Position numbers and translations under genes: made by a program. DNA of 64,000 nt from Streptococcus lutetiensis. GTDB lineage: Bacteria > Bacillota > Bacilli > Lactobacillales > Streptococcaceae. Below the pieces are notes generated by a model, which was not told the DNA's origin, made no database searches, and saw only the letters and a program-made list of their open reading frames with translations. The DNA lies in the NCBI RefSeq assembly GCF_900475675.1, contig NZ_LS483403.1, positions 496,001 through 560,000 of the forward strand, given 5' to 3'. Positions 1 through 8,329 of this stretch are shown here, one piece after another. Every line of letters begins with the position of its first letter. The first letter of the stretch is position 1.

Positions 1-2
1 AA

Positions 3-629
3 GAATTGATTCAAGTCATTGAGCAATATAACAACGATGATCGTTTTCATGGTATTTTGGTGCAATTGCCACTTCCTGCACACATTAATGATAAACGTGT
101 AATTTTGGCAATTGATCCTAAAAAAGATGTGGATGGTTTTCACCCTATCAACACAGGACATCTTTGGAATGGACGTCCTGTCATGGTGCCATGTACACCA
201 GCTGGAATCATGGAATTATTGAGTGCTTACGAAGTTGATTTGGAAGGAAAAACGGCAGTTATTATCGGTCGTTCAAATATTGTCGGAAAACCAATGGCGC
301 AGCTCTTGCTTGATAAAAATGCAACAGTGACACTAGCGCATTCACGTACTCTTGACTTGGCGCGTGTAACAAAACAAGCTGATGTCTTGATTGTGGCAAT
401 CGGTCAAGGACATTTTGTGACTAAGGAATTCGTCAAAGAAGATGCTGTAGTCATTGATGTTGGTATGAACCGTGATGAAAATGGTAAATTAATTGGGGAT
501 GTTAAGTTTGATGAAGTTGAACCGCTAGCTAGTCTCATCACACCAGTTCCTGGTGGTGTTGGACCAATGACTATTACGATGTTGATGGAGCAAACTTATC
601 AATCAGCCCTTAGAAGTGTGAAAGCATGA
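3..629 (+). CDS. folD: Bifunctional methylenetetrahydrofolate dehydrogenase/cyclohydrolase FolD (5' end missing)
   Basis: FolD interconverts 5,10-methylene-, methenyl- and 10-formyl-tetrahydrofolate in the cytosol, feeding purine and formyl-Met synthesis. The frame is open from the window edge, so the N-terminal catalytic third is only partly present. Visible family motifs are VQLPLP, DVDGFHP and PCTPAG in the catalytic domain, the Rossmann motif [11 protein letters not shown], and the C-terminal [10 protein letters not shown]. The stop overlaps the start of the next gene by 4 nt (ATGA), which suggests translational coupling. The identification is secure. Confidence 0.97.
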   Translation, partial: ELIQVIEQYNNDDRFHGILVQLPLPAHINDKRVILAIDPKKDVDGFHPINTGHLWNGRPVMVPCTPAGIMELLSAYEVDLEGKTAVIIGRSNIVGKPMAQLLLDKNATVTLAHSRTLDLARVTKQADVLIVAIGQGHFVTKEFVKEDAVVIDVGMNRDENGKLIGDVKFDEVEPLASLITPVPGGVGPMTITMLMEQTYQSALRSVKA

Positions 630-1459
630 TTATTGATGAACGATTAGCTCGCAAGATTGTTGTTAGACGTCAAGTGGATTCTCATAAAGGGACTTATGGG
701 CGCGTGCTCTTGATTGGTGGTTTTTATCCTTATGGCGGGGCTATCATCATGAGTGCTTTAGCTACGGTTAAAAGCGGTGCTGGTTTAGTGACAGTAGCGA
801 CGGAGTGTGAGAATATTGCAGCGCTTCACGCTCATTTACCAGAAGCTATGGCTTTTGATTGTGAGGACGAAGAATTTTTAGCGGAAAATCTTGCCAAGGC
901 AGATGTAGTTTTGATTGGTCCTGGTTTAGGGGAAAATAGCAAAGCTAAACGCGTGTTTGAAGAAGTGCTTTCTAAAGTTTCTGAAAATCAGATTTTGCTT
1001 GTTGATGGTTCTGCCTTAAATCTTCTTGCCAAAGCCACGCCAGTTTTTTGTCAGGCAGGACACATTATTTTAACACCACACCAAAAAGAGTGGGAACGTT
1101 TGTCCGGTTTGGCAATTGCTGACCAAAGTCTTGAAAAGACCCAAGCTGCTCTAGCTCATTTTCCAAAAGAGACGATTTTAGTGGCTAAAAGTCATCACAC
1201 CAAAATCTTACAAGCTAGTCAAGTTGGAGAATTAACCGTTGGTGGTCCTTATCAGGCAACTGGTGGCATGGGCGATACCCTTTGTGGAATGATTGCTGGT
1301 TTTGTGGCTCAGTTTAGGGATAATCTCTTTGAGAGTGTTGCAGTAGCAACGTATTTGCACTCAGCAATCGCTGAGCAACTTAGCAAAGAAGCTTATGTTG
1401 TTTTACCAACGACAATCAGCGCAGTTCTTCCAAAAGTCATGAAAAAATTATCAGAATAA
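626..1459 (+). CDS. nnrD: ADP-dependent (S)-NAD(P)H-hydrate dehydratase
   Basis: This enzyme repairs hydrated NAD(P)H using ADP. It is the YjeF C-terminal, ribokinase-like fold. The 277-residue protein shows GRVLLIGG near residue 25, the nucleotide-loop motif GPGLG near 98, [11 protein letters not shown] in the middle and the anion-hole/catalytic motif TGGMGDTL near 211. There is no N-terminal epimerase domain, so this is the stand-alone dehydratase. It is coupled to folD by a 4-nt overlap and followed by a terminator, so it ends the operon. Family membership is clear. Confidence 0.93.
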   Translation: MIIDERLARKIVVRRQVDSHKGTYGRVLLIGGFYPYGGAIIMSALATVKSGAGLVTVATECENIAALHAHLPEAMAFDCEDEEFLAENLAKADVVLIGPGLGENSKAKRVFEEVLSKVSENQILLVDGSALNLLAKATPVFCQAGHIILTPHQKEWERLSGLAIADQSLEKTQAALAHFPKETILVAKSHHTKILQASQVGELTVGGPYQATGGMGDTLCGMIAGFVAQFRDNLFESVAVATYLHSAIAEQLSKEAYVVLPTTISAVLPKVMKKLSE

Positions 1460-1464
1460 AATAG

Positions 1465-1502
1465 CAAAGTACACTTTTTGTTATAAAAAGTGTACTTTTT
1501 TG
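1465..1502 (+). terminator. Intrinsic terminator after nnrD
   Basis: The arms AAAGTACACTTTTT and AAAAAGTGTACTTT pair almost perfectly around a short loop and run into a T tract. Confidence 0.9.
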
Positions 1503-1563
1503 TTCTCCAAAATACTTACAAAATAAAATATTTCAAAAATATTACAAACGTTACATCTTCGTA

Positions 1564-1592
1564 TTGACTTATGTAAAAAACTACTTTATAAT
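1564..1592 (+). promoter_or_regulatory. Upstream sigma-A promoter for the Bsp-like gene
   Basis: TTGACT (1564-1569) and TATAAT (1587-1592) are separated by exactly 17 bp. Initiation here would give a leader of about 180 nt that contains the WalR-like repeat described separately. Confidence 0.65.
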
Positions 1593-1704
1593 ATTGGCAG
1601 AATTGGCCGATTCTAAGATAAAAAATAGTTATTAAAAAGGTTATTTATCACGCTATATTAGCTTTTTTTCTAAAATTATCCAAAATATTTTTTTAGAAAA
1701 ATAG

Positions 1705-1721
1705 TGTAATCTTTTTGTAAT
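1705..1721 (+). promoter_or_regulatory. WalR/VicR-type direct repeat
   Basis: The sequence TGTAAT-CTTTT-TGTAAT is an exact match to the WalR (YycF/VicR) recognition pattern TGTWAH-N5-TGTWAH known from Firmicutes. It lies 61 bp upstream of the Bsp-like start codon and 10 bp before a TATAAG that could act as a -10 box (1732-1737). WalR controls cell-wall genes, which fits the surface protein and YkuD gene downstream. Regulation is inferred from the motif only. Confidence 0.6.
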
Positions 1722-1781
1722 AAAAACTGGTTATAAGCAAGTTTTTGGGAAACGTTTATTTTATCGAAGGGGAAAGATATT

Positions 1782-3845
1782 ATGAAAAAAGGTAACTTTA
1801 ATCAAAGAGCACAATGCTTTTCAATTCGTAAATATAACATTGGAGTTGCATCCGTTTTGATTGCAAGTGTGCTGTTTATGGGAGGACAGGTTGTAGCAGC
1901 TGAGGGTATGGTGTCAGCAGATGCCATGTTACAAGAACAAGTCACTCAATCAAGTGATAATCAGGTAGTAACTAACGAAAACACTAAGCAGGAAACAAGT
2001 GAGGGATAACTTGTTTCTAAAATCAATCAGCCTAGTGAAGTGCCTGATATCGGTGACAAAGAAGAAACAGTGAATGCTGAACAAGACCTAGCTTTAAAGG
2101 ATGATCAAGTATCTACAAAAGAAAATCAGCCAGAACAAAAGACAGTTGTTAGCGAAGAAATTAATCAGTCAGCGGACTTTCCTGAAACTGTCACTGTTGA
2201 TGCGGCTGATTTAGTAGGTGAAGCAAAAGCCAATCAGGAGTCATTTGTTAGAGAATCAAAAGTGTCTGTTACTGCTCAAAGTAATTTGCCAAGCCAAGGT
2301 TATTACACTTATTCTCAAAAGACAGAAGTAAAAAATGAACCGAGTGCCTCAGCTCCAGTTGCTTTTTATACTAACTCTGGTGACCGTGTCTTTTATGACC
2401 AAGTCTTAATACGAGACGGTTATCAATGGATTTCTTATAATTCTTATTCAGATCAACGCCGTTATGCTGCTATTTCTAAATTAACAGCTGAAGTTGTTCA
2501 AAAATTATCTAGCTCACTTAATTTTCAAAATGTGACAAGTCAAGGTTTTGATATCCTAGTGACAGATGTTTTAGATCCTAAGGGGATTACAAGTGTTAAA
2601 GTTCCTGTTTGGACTGTTAAGGACGATCAAGATGATATTATTTGGTACGACGCCACTAGACAAGGTAATGGTGATTATAAAGTTCGTGTGAATATAGTGG
2701 AGCATAAAGGTGAAACAGGGACCTACAATGCTCATTTGTATTATCAAGAAAGTGACGGACACCTTCCAAGGGTAGTGGCTAAGCAAGTAACTTTACCAGA
2801 AAAAGCAACAGGAGCCCAAACGCTTCCTGCTCAAGGTTCTTACGTATTTCAAAATACAGTAGAAGTAAAAAATGAAGCTCGTATGTCAGCACCGATAGAA
2901 TTTGTGTTTGAAAAGGGTTATAAATTAGATTACTACGACCAAGTTTTAGAGACTGATAATCATCAATGGCTTTCTTATGTCAGTTATGGTGGCATTCGTC
3001 GCTATATTCCGATTGCAACTCTGACAAGTCAAAAATCAACAGGAGATATTTCAGTTAATAATCATGTTAACAGAGATTTTGATGTGGTTATTTCGAATGT
3101 TTCAGATGCCAATGGTGTATCTGAAGTTAAGGTTCCTATCTGGACTGTTAAGAATGACCAAGACGATATCATTTGGTACGATGGTGTCAAACAAAGTGAT
3201 GGTACTTATAAGGTAAATGTCAAACTATCAGACCATCGTAATGAACGAGGCATCTATAATATTCACCTTTATTATGTAGAATCAAATGGTCAGCTGCAAG
3301 GTGTTGCAGGAACTCAAGTGACGCTTCCTGAAGCAAGATTGTCGGGCGATTTACACATTAGCAATCAGTCTGAAGCAGGTTTTGATGTTTTGGTAACTAA
3401 TGTGTCTAATCCTGGTTCACTAAAAGCAGTTAAGGTACCTGTCTGGTCAACGCAGGGAGGACAAGATGACATTATTTGGTACACCGCAACTAAACAAGCA
3501 GATGGTAGTTATAAGAAAAGGGTTAATGTTAGTGACCATAAAAATAATTATGGTGAGTACAATATTCACCTTTATTATGAGCAAGCAGATGGTTCATTGA
3601 AAGGTGTTAGTGGTGTTAAAACAACAGTTGAAGCACCTAAGGTACCAGTGATGCCACAAAGCGGGAGTTATACCTTTACGAGCTCAAAAGAAGTTAAGAG
3701 TCAACCGAAAGTATCGGTAGCAACAGAATTCAAACTAGATGCTGGCTATCAAGTTCGCTATGACAAGGCTTTGTATGCGGATGGTCATCAGTGGATTTCT
3801 TATCTTAGCTATGGTAGTTTAAGACGTTACGTCTTAATAGATTAA
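1782..3845 (+). pseudogene. Bsp-like secreted cell-surface protein with SH3b and GBS_Bsp-like repeats, interrupted by an in-frame stop
   Basis: The reading frame starts with a YSIRK-type export signal (FSIRKYNIGVAS, then a hydrophobic stretch ending VVAAE) after a strong AAGGGGAAA site. Codon 76 is TAA (2007-2009), and the same frame then stays open to 3845, so one base change separates it from a product of about 687 residues. Downstream domains alternate: SH3-like (SQGYYTYS...), a GBS_Bsp-like repeat (DILVTDV...WTVKDDQDDIIWYD), SH3-like, two more Bsp repeats and a final SH3-like unit. There is no LPXTG motif. The family is secreted and linked to streptococcal cell shape. As read, only a short secreted peptide would be made, unless the stop is read through or translation restarts at GTG 2040. 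Confidence 0.85.
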
Positions 3846-3860
3846 AAGGAGAAGGGGCTT

Positions 3861-3882
3861 CTACCAGTGTTTAAACTGGTAG
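3861..3882 (+). repeat. Intercistronic hairpin without T tract
   Basis: CTACCAGT and ACTGGTAG form a perfect 8-bp stem with the loop GTTTAA between the Bsp-like gene and the YkuD gene. No T run follows, so it is more likely an mRNA-processing or stability hairpin than a terminator. Confidence 0.6.
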
Positions 3883-3906
3883 AGGTTGAGTTTAGGAAAA
3901 GGGAAA

Positions 3907-4476
3907 ATGCAAAAGAAGTTTTCAAAAAAGGTTCTTATCTTACTTTTGACTTTTGCTAACCTAGTGGTTGGCTACGGTCTTTGTCGGCAACTAATCGTTA
4001 CTCATCGAGAATCTGAGGCTAAACTTGATGAGTATGCTTTTGAAAAAAGCATGAAGAAAACCCAGAAGAAAATTTATCCTGACTTGTCAAAATATGATCA
4101 TTTGAGTATTTTGGTGTCAATTTCACAGCAGAAAATGATTGTTTATTCTAAAAATGATGTCATTTTTAAAACCAAAGTATCGACTGGGGCAAAAGATACG
4201 CCAACACCAACGGGGAAATTTGCTATCGAGGTAGAACGTGGTGAGTTTTCTTACGATGATAGCTTGAACAGAGGTGTCTGCTACTGGGTATCCTTTAAAG
4301 ACCATGGGGATTATCAATTTCAAAGTCTTCCGACGGATTGGAAAGGAAAGGTCTTGAAAGGAGAGACGAAGAAACTCGGAAAGGCGTGTACTGACGGGAA
4401 TGTTAGGTTATCAAAAGAAGATGCCAAGTGGCTTTTTGAGAACATGCCAGAAGGAGTTATCGTTAGTGTGCATTAG
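3907..4476 (+). CDS. YkuD (L,D-transpeptidase)-fold membrane-anchored protein with substituted active site
   Basis: The start at ATG 3907 is preferred because AGGAAAAGGG precedes it; a TTG 21 nt upstream is possible. Residues 8-27 are a hydrophobic anchor, followed by a linker and a YkuD domain from about residue 65 to 188. The fold signature is clear (STGAKDTPTPTGKFAI, YWVSFKDHG, RLSKEDAKWLFENMPEG). However, the conserved His of the Y-x-F-H motif is Gln139, and the SHGC(I/V)R active site reads TDGNVR, with Asn165 in place of the nucleophilic Cys. Peptidoglycan cross-linking activity is therefore unlikely, and a binding or regulatory role is inferred. It follows the Bsp-like cell-wall gene with no terminator between them. 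Confidence 0.85.
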   Translation: MQKKFSKKVLILLLTFANLVVGYGLCRQLIVTHRESEAKLDEYAFEKSMKKTQKKIYPDLSKYDHLSILVSISQQKMIVYSKNDVIFKTKVSTGAKDTPTPTGKFAIEVERGEFSYDDSLNRGVCYWVSFKDHGDYQFQSLPTDWKGKVLKGETKKLGKACTDGNVRLSKEDAKWLFENMPEGVIVSVH

Positions 4477-4544
4477 TTAGAGGTTCTAGAATTAGAAAAA
4501 AATTCGATTTTCAACAGACTTGCTTTTGAATTTTTAGGCTCATG

Positions 4545-4572
4545 AAAAAACTGTCCACTGGACAGTTTTTTT
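4545..4572 (+). terminator. Intrinsic terminator after the YkuD gene
   Basis: AAAAAACTGTCC pairs with GGACAGTTTTTT around a 3-nt loop, giving a 12-bp stem with a T run. An extended -10 promoter (TGCTATAAT, 4574-4582) begins immediately after it and should drive xseA. Confidence 0.92.
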
Positions 4573-4573
4573 C

Positions 4574-4582
4574 TGCTATAAT
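4574..4582 (+). promoter_or_regulatory. Extended -10 promoter of the xseA operon
   Basis: TGCTATAAT is a perfect extended -10 element. The position for a -35 box falls inside the preceding terminator and shows no good match. Confidence 0.6.
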
Positions 4583-4639
4583 AGTAAATGATATGCAAAA
4601 TTTTTATGAAGTCAAAAATGCTATGGAAAGGAGCCTGTC

Positions 4640-5968
4640 ATGTCAGATTATTTAAGTGTTTCGACCTTAACTAAATACCTTAAATTGAAGTTTGATCGTG
4701 ATCCATATTTGGAGCGAATTTATTTGACAGGTCAGGTTTCCAATTTTCGTCGTCGCCCAACGCATCAATATTTTTCTTTAAAAGACGAAAATGCTGTGAT
4801 TCAAGCGACAATGTGGGCAGGAACTTTTAAAAAACTTGGTTTTGAGCTTGAAGAAGGCATGAAAATCAATGTTGTGGGACGTGTCCAACTTTATGAACCA
4901 AGCGGCTCATATTCTATTATTATTGAAAAGGCAGAGCCAGACGGTATTGGTGCTTTAGCGCTGCAATTTGAACAATTGAAGAAGAAATTAGCAGAAGCAG
5001 GTTATTTTGATGAGCGTCATAAGCGTCAACTGCCTCAATTTGTGAAGAAAATCGGTGTGGTAACCAGTCCAAGTGGAGCGGTTATTCGAGATATTATCAC
5101 GACAGTCTCTCGTCGTTTTCCTGGGGTTGAAATTTTGCTTTTTCCGACAAAGGTTCAAGGAGAAGGAGCTAGTCAGGAAGTGGCTGCTAATATCGCTAAA
5201 GCGAACGAACGTGATGACTTAGATCTTTTGATTATTGGTCGTGGTGGTGGTTCTATCGAGGACTTGTGGGCTTTTAACGAAGAAATTGTTGTTCAAGCGA
5301 TTTTTGAATCTCGTTTGCCGGTCATTTCGAGTGTGGGACACGAGACGGACACGACCTTGGCAGATTATGTTGCCGACCGTCGTGCAGCGACTCCGACAGC
5401 GGCTGCTGAGCTTGCGACACCTGTGACTAAGGCTGATATCATTTCTTGGATTGCTGAACGTGATAATCGTATCTATCAAGCGACATTGCGTCGCATTAAG
5501 CAAAGTCAAGAACGCCTTGATAAATTAGCTAATTCAGTGATATTTAGGCAGCCAGAGCGTTTATATGATGGCTATGTTCAAAAACTGGATCGCTTGACTA
5601 TGTCCTTGACAAATACCATGCAAACTCGATTTAGCCAAGCTAAACAACGTCAAGAGTTATTACACCAACGTTTACTTGCTTTTGATTTTGATAGTCAGAT
5701 TAAGCATTATAAAGACAATTTGCAAAGTTTAAGACGTCTATTGTTATCAAATATGACTAGTCAATACGATAGTAAGTTAGCTCGATTTAAAAAGGCACAA
5801 GATGCCTTATTGTCTCTTGATACTAGCCGAATTATTGCTAGGGGTTATGCGATGCTTCAAAAAGATGATAAAATCATCTCAAGTGTGACTGATGTAAAAC
5901 CAAGAGATCAATTGACAGTTCAATTAAAAGATGGTCAACTTGAAGTGGAGGTAAAAGATGCCAAGTAA
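4640..5968 (+). CDS. xseA: Exodeoxyribonuclease VII large subunit
   Basis: XseA is the catalytic subunit of exonuclease VII, which degrades single-stranded DNA from both ends during repair. Its 442 residues match the usual length. An N-terminal OB-fold (about 1-100) precedes the catalytic domain with [14 protein letters not shown] near 145, [16 protein letters not shown] near 200 and [20 protein letters not shown] near 232, followed by a long helical region. AGGAG precedes the ATG. It overlaps xseB by 11 nt and heads a tight operon running to recN. Confidence 0.97.
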   Translation: MSDYLSVSTLTKYLKLKFDRDPYLERIYLTGQVSNFRRRPTHQYFSLKDENAVIQATMWAGTFKKLGFELEEGMKINVVGRVQLYEPSGSYSIIIEKAEPDGIGALALQFEQLKKKLAEAGYFDERHKRQLPQFVKKIGVVTSPSGAVIRDIITTVSRRFPGVEILLFPTKVQGEGASQEVAANIAKANERDDLDLLIIGRGGGSIEDLWAFNEEIVVQAIFESRLPVISSVGHETDTTLADYVADRRAATPTAAAELATPVTKADIISWIAERDNRIYQATLRRIKQSQERLDKLANSVIFRQPERLYDGYVQKLDRLTMSLTNTMQTRFSQAKQRQELLHQRLLAFDFDSQIKHYKDNLQSLRRLLLSNMTSQYDSKLARFKKAQDALLSLDTSRIIARGYAMLQKDDKIISSVTDVKPRDQLTVQLKDGQLEVEVKDAK

Positions 5969-6173
5969 AAAAACATTTGAAGAAAATTTACAAGATTTAG
6001 AAGCTATTGTAACAAAACTTGAAAACGGTGATGTAGTTCTTGAAGACGCTATTGCTGAATTTCAAAAAGGAATGCTTCTTTCGAAAGAATTGCAAAAAAC
6101 ACTAGATTCAGCTGAAAAAACACTTGTTAAAGTAATGCAAGCTGACGGAACTGAAACAGAAATGGATGTCTAA
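5958..6173 (+). CDS. xseB: Exodeoxyribonuclease VII small subunit
   Basis: The 71-residue protein has the typical XseB start ([20 protein letters not shown]) and the helical hairpin [12 protein letters not shown]. It binds XseA in the holoenzyme. It overlaps xseA by 11 nt and shares one base with the next start codon (TAATG). Confidence 0.96.
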   Translation: MPSKKTFEENLQDLEAIVTKLENGDVVLEDAIAEFQKGMLLSKELQKTLDSAEKTLVKVMQADGTETEMDV

Positions 6174-7042
6174 TGGATAAAGTAAGTAAAATTGGTCAAG
6201 CCATTCATCGATATTACGAACAAAAAGACTTAGTATCACCAGATTTGATTGAGTCAATCTTGTATTCTGTTGATTCTGGGGGCAAACGTATCCGTCCATT
6301 GATTTTTCTAGAATTGCTAGAAGGTTTTGGAATTTCTTTGACAGATGCTCATTATGATGTGGCTGCCGCTCTTGAAATGATTCACACAGGTAGTTTGATT
6401 CATGACGATTTACCAGCCATGGACGATGATGATTACCGACGTAGACATTTAACAAACCACAAGAAATTTGATGAAGCAACAGCGATTTTGGCAGGAGATA
6501 GTCTCTTTTTAGACCCATTTGATTTGGTGGCAAATGCTGCGCTAACAGCTGATATCAAAATTTGTTTGATTACAGAATTATCACATGCTTCAGGAACCTA
6601 TGGTATGGTCGGTGGTCAAATGCTTGATATGAAAGGGGAAGAACGCAAACTCAACCTTTCAGAATTGCAGTTGATTCACGCTAATAAGACAGGAAAATTA
6701 TTAACTTTCCCTGTTGTGGCGGCTGGTATTGTAGCGGGTGTAGCTGCTGAAGAACTTGAGGAGCTGCGCAAAGCAGGAAGCTTGATTGGGCTTGCTTTCC
6801 AAGTTCGCGATGATATTTTAGATGTGACAGCAAGTTTTGAAGAAATTGGAAAAACTCCGAAAAAAGATTTACTAGCTGACAAAGCGACTTACCCAAGCTT
6901 ACTTGGTTTAGATAAGTCTTATGAGATTTTGAATCAATCGCTTGACCAAGCATTAGCGATTTTCAAAAACCTCTCAGCCACTCATGACTTACATGCAGAA
7001 AAAATCACAGAAATGATAGAAAGGTTACGACTTAATGCCTAA
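6173..7042 (+). CDS. ispA: Polyprenyl (farnesyl/geranyl) diphosphate synthase
   Basis: This cytosolic prenyltransferase condenses isopentenyl diphosphate with allylic diphosphates to make farnesyl diphosphate for undecaprenyl carriers. The first aspartate-rich motif is HDDLPAMDDDD (near residue 83) and the second is DDILD (near 220). GGKRIRP marks the substrate-binding N-terminus. At 289 residues it matches IspA. It is translationally coupled to xseB and overlaps tlyA by 8 nt. Confidence 0.95.
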   Translation: MDKVSKIGQAIHRYYEQKDLVSPDLIESILYSVDSGGKRIRPLIFLELLEGFGISLTDAHYDVAAALEMIHTGSLIHDDLPAMDDDDYRRRHLTNHKKFDEATAILAGDSLFLDPFDLVANAALTADIKICLITELSHASGTYGMVGGQMLDMKGEERKLNLSELQLIHANKTGKLLTFPVVAAGIVAGVAAEELEELRKAGSLIGLAFQVRDDILDVTASFEEIGKTPKKDLLADKATYPSLLGLDKSYEILNQSLDQALAIFKNLSATHDLHAEKITEMIERLRLNA

Positions 7043-7859
7043 GGAAAGAGTTGATGTACTAGCCTATAAACAAGGGCTTTTTGAGACACGTGAGCAGGCA
7101 AAACGTGGAGTAATGGCTGGTTTAGTAGTTAATGTTATTAATGGTGAGCGCTACGACAAACCAGGTGAAAAAATTGATGAGGCAACAGAATTAAAACTAA
7201 AAGGTGAAAAGCTAAAATATGTTAGTCGAGGTGGACTAAAACTTGAAAAAGCTTTGCAAGTTTTTGAGATTTCTGTTGATGGTCAAACAACGATTGATAT
7301 TGGTGCTTCAACAGGTGGCTTCACTGATGTGATGCTACAAAATGGTGCTAAATTGGTTTATGCTGTTGATGTGGGAACCAACCAATTGGTTTGGAAACTA
7401 CGTCAAGACGAGCGTGTGCGTAGCATGGAACAATATAATTTCCGCTATGCTGAATTAGCTGATTTTACCGAAGGGCAACCAACTTTCGCTAGTATCGATG
7501 TCAGCTTTATTTCGCTGAATTTGATTTTACCAGCACTTCATAATATTTTGGCTGAGGATGGTCAAGTGGTAGCTCTTATTAAACCGCAATTTGAAGCTGG
7601 ACGTGACCAAATTGGAAAAAATGGAATCATTCGTGATAACGCTGTGCACCAAAAAGTTTTGGAAACTGTGACAAGTTTTGCTGTCGATTTCGGATTTACA
7701 GTTAAAGGGATTGATTTCTCACCTATCCAAGGTGGACATGGTAATATTGAATTTTTGGCACATTTGCAAAAATCAGCTGATGCGAAAAATTTAGTAGTTG
7801 CTATGATTCCAGAAATTGTTGAAAAAGCACATAAGGAATTTAAAGATGAAAAAGAGTGA
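7035..7859 (+). CDS. tlyA: TlyA-family rRNA (cytidine-2'-O)-methyltransferase
   Basis: The 274-residue protein begins with an S4 RNA-binding domain (RVDVLAYKQGLFETREQAKR) and continues with an FtsJ-like SAM domain. DIGASTGGFTDVML (near residue 91) is the SAM-binding loop, and SIDVSFISL is the post-motif. TlyA proteins methylate 16S/23S rRNA; the old name haemolysin A is historical. It lies between ispA and argR with overlaps at both ends, the conserved Firmicute arrangement. Confidence 0.93.
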   Translation: MPKERVDVLAYKQGLFETREQAKRGVMAGLVVNVINGERYDKPGEKIDEATELKLKGEKLKYVSRGGLKLEKALQVFEISVDGQTTIDIGASTGGFTDVMLQNGAKLVYAVDVGTNQLVWKLRQDERVRSMEQYNFRYAELADFTEGQPTFASIDVSFISLNLILPALHNILAEDGQVVALIKPQFEAGRDQIGKNGIIRDNAVHQKVLETVTSFAVDFGFTVKGIDFSPIQGGHGNIEFLAHLQKSADAKNLVVAMIPEIVEKAHKEFKDEKE

Positions 7860-8316
7860 ACGTTTAGAATTAATTAAAAAGATTGTTGCTGAAAATGCTG
7901 TTGAAACGCAGCATGATTTACTTAAATTGCTTGAGGCTGAAGGACTTACTTTAACACAGGCTACCATTTCTCGCGACATGAATGAGATTGGTATCATCAA
8001 AGTGCCGTCAGTTGATGGGCCATACATTTACGGTCTTTCAAAAGATAAAACTAAAAAAGTTGGACAAGTATCTGTTCCAATTAAAAGCACTGTCCTTGCT
8101 GTTTCAGAAGAAACTGAAGGTCTTGAAAACATGATTAATCTTGATGTCATTCCAGGAAACAGCCGCTTAATCAAACGTTTCTTGTTGGAAGATTTCAAGG
8201 ATAGTCTTTTTAGTGTTATTGCTGATGATGATAGTTTGTTAGTGGTCGCAAAAACAGCAGAAGATGCTGCAGCCATTCGCCAAGAAGTTCGTAAATGGAT
8301 GACTGACCACAAATAA
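7846..8316 (+). CDS. argR: Arginine repressor ArgR/AhrC
   Basis: ArgR is a hexameric, arginine-dependent DNA-binding protein. I chose ATG 7846 because it gives the standard start MKKSERLELIKKIV and an AAGGAA site; an upstream ATG at 7816 is unlikely. The product has 156 residues. The N-terminal winged helix includes TQATISRDMNEIGI and the C-terminal oligomerisation/arginine domain includes PGNSRLIKRFL and VIADDDSLLVV. A plausible target is the argCJBD operator near 59.27 kb in this window, though streptococci usually have more than one ArgR paralogue. Confidence 0.94.
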   Translation: MKKSERLELIKKIVAENAVETQHDLLKLLEAEGLTLTQATISRDMNEIGIIKVPSVDGPYIYGLSKDKTKKVGQVSVPIKSTVLAVSEETEGLENMINLDVIPGNSRLIKRFLLEDFKDSLFSVIADDDSLLVVAKTAEDAAAIRQEVRKWMTDHK

Positions 8317-8329
8317 GAAAGGTCGTTCT

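Noticed and set aside
1745-1760. cre-like (CcpA) sequence before the Bsp-like gene
   Set aside because: GGGAAACGTTTA keeps the central CG but lacks the required flanking bases.
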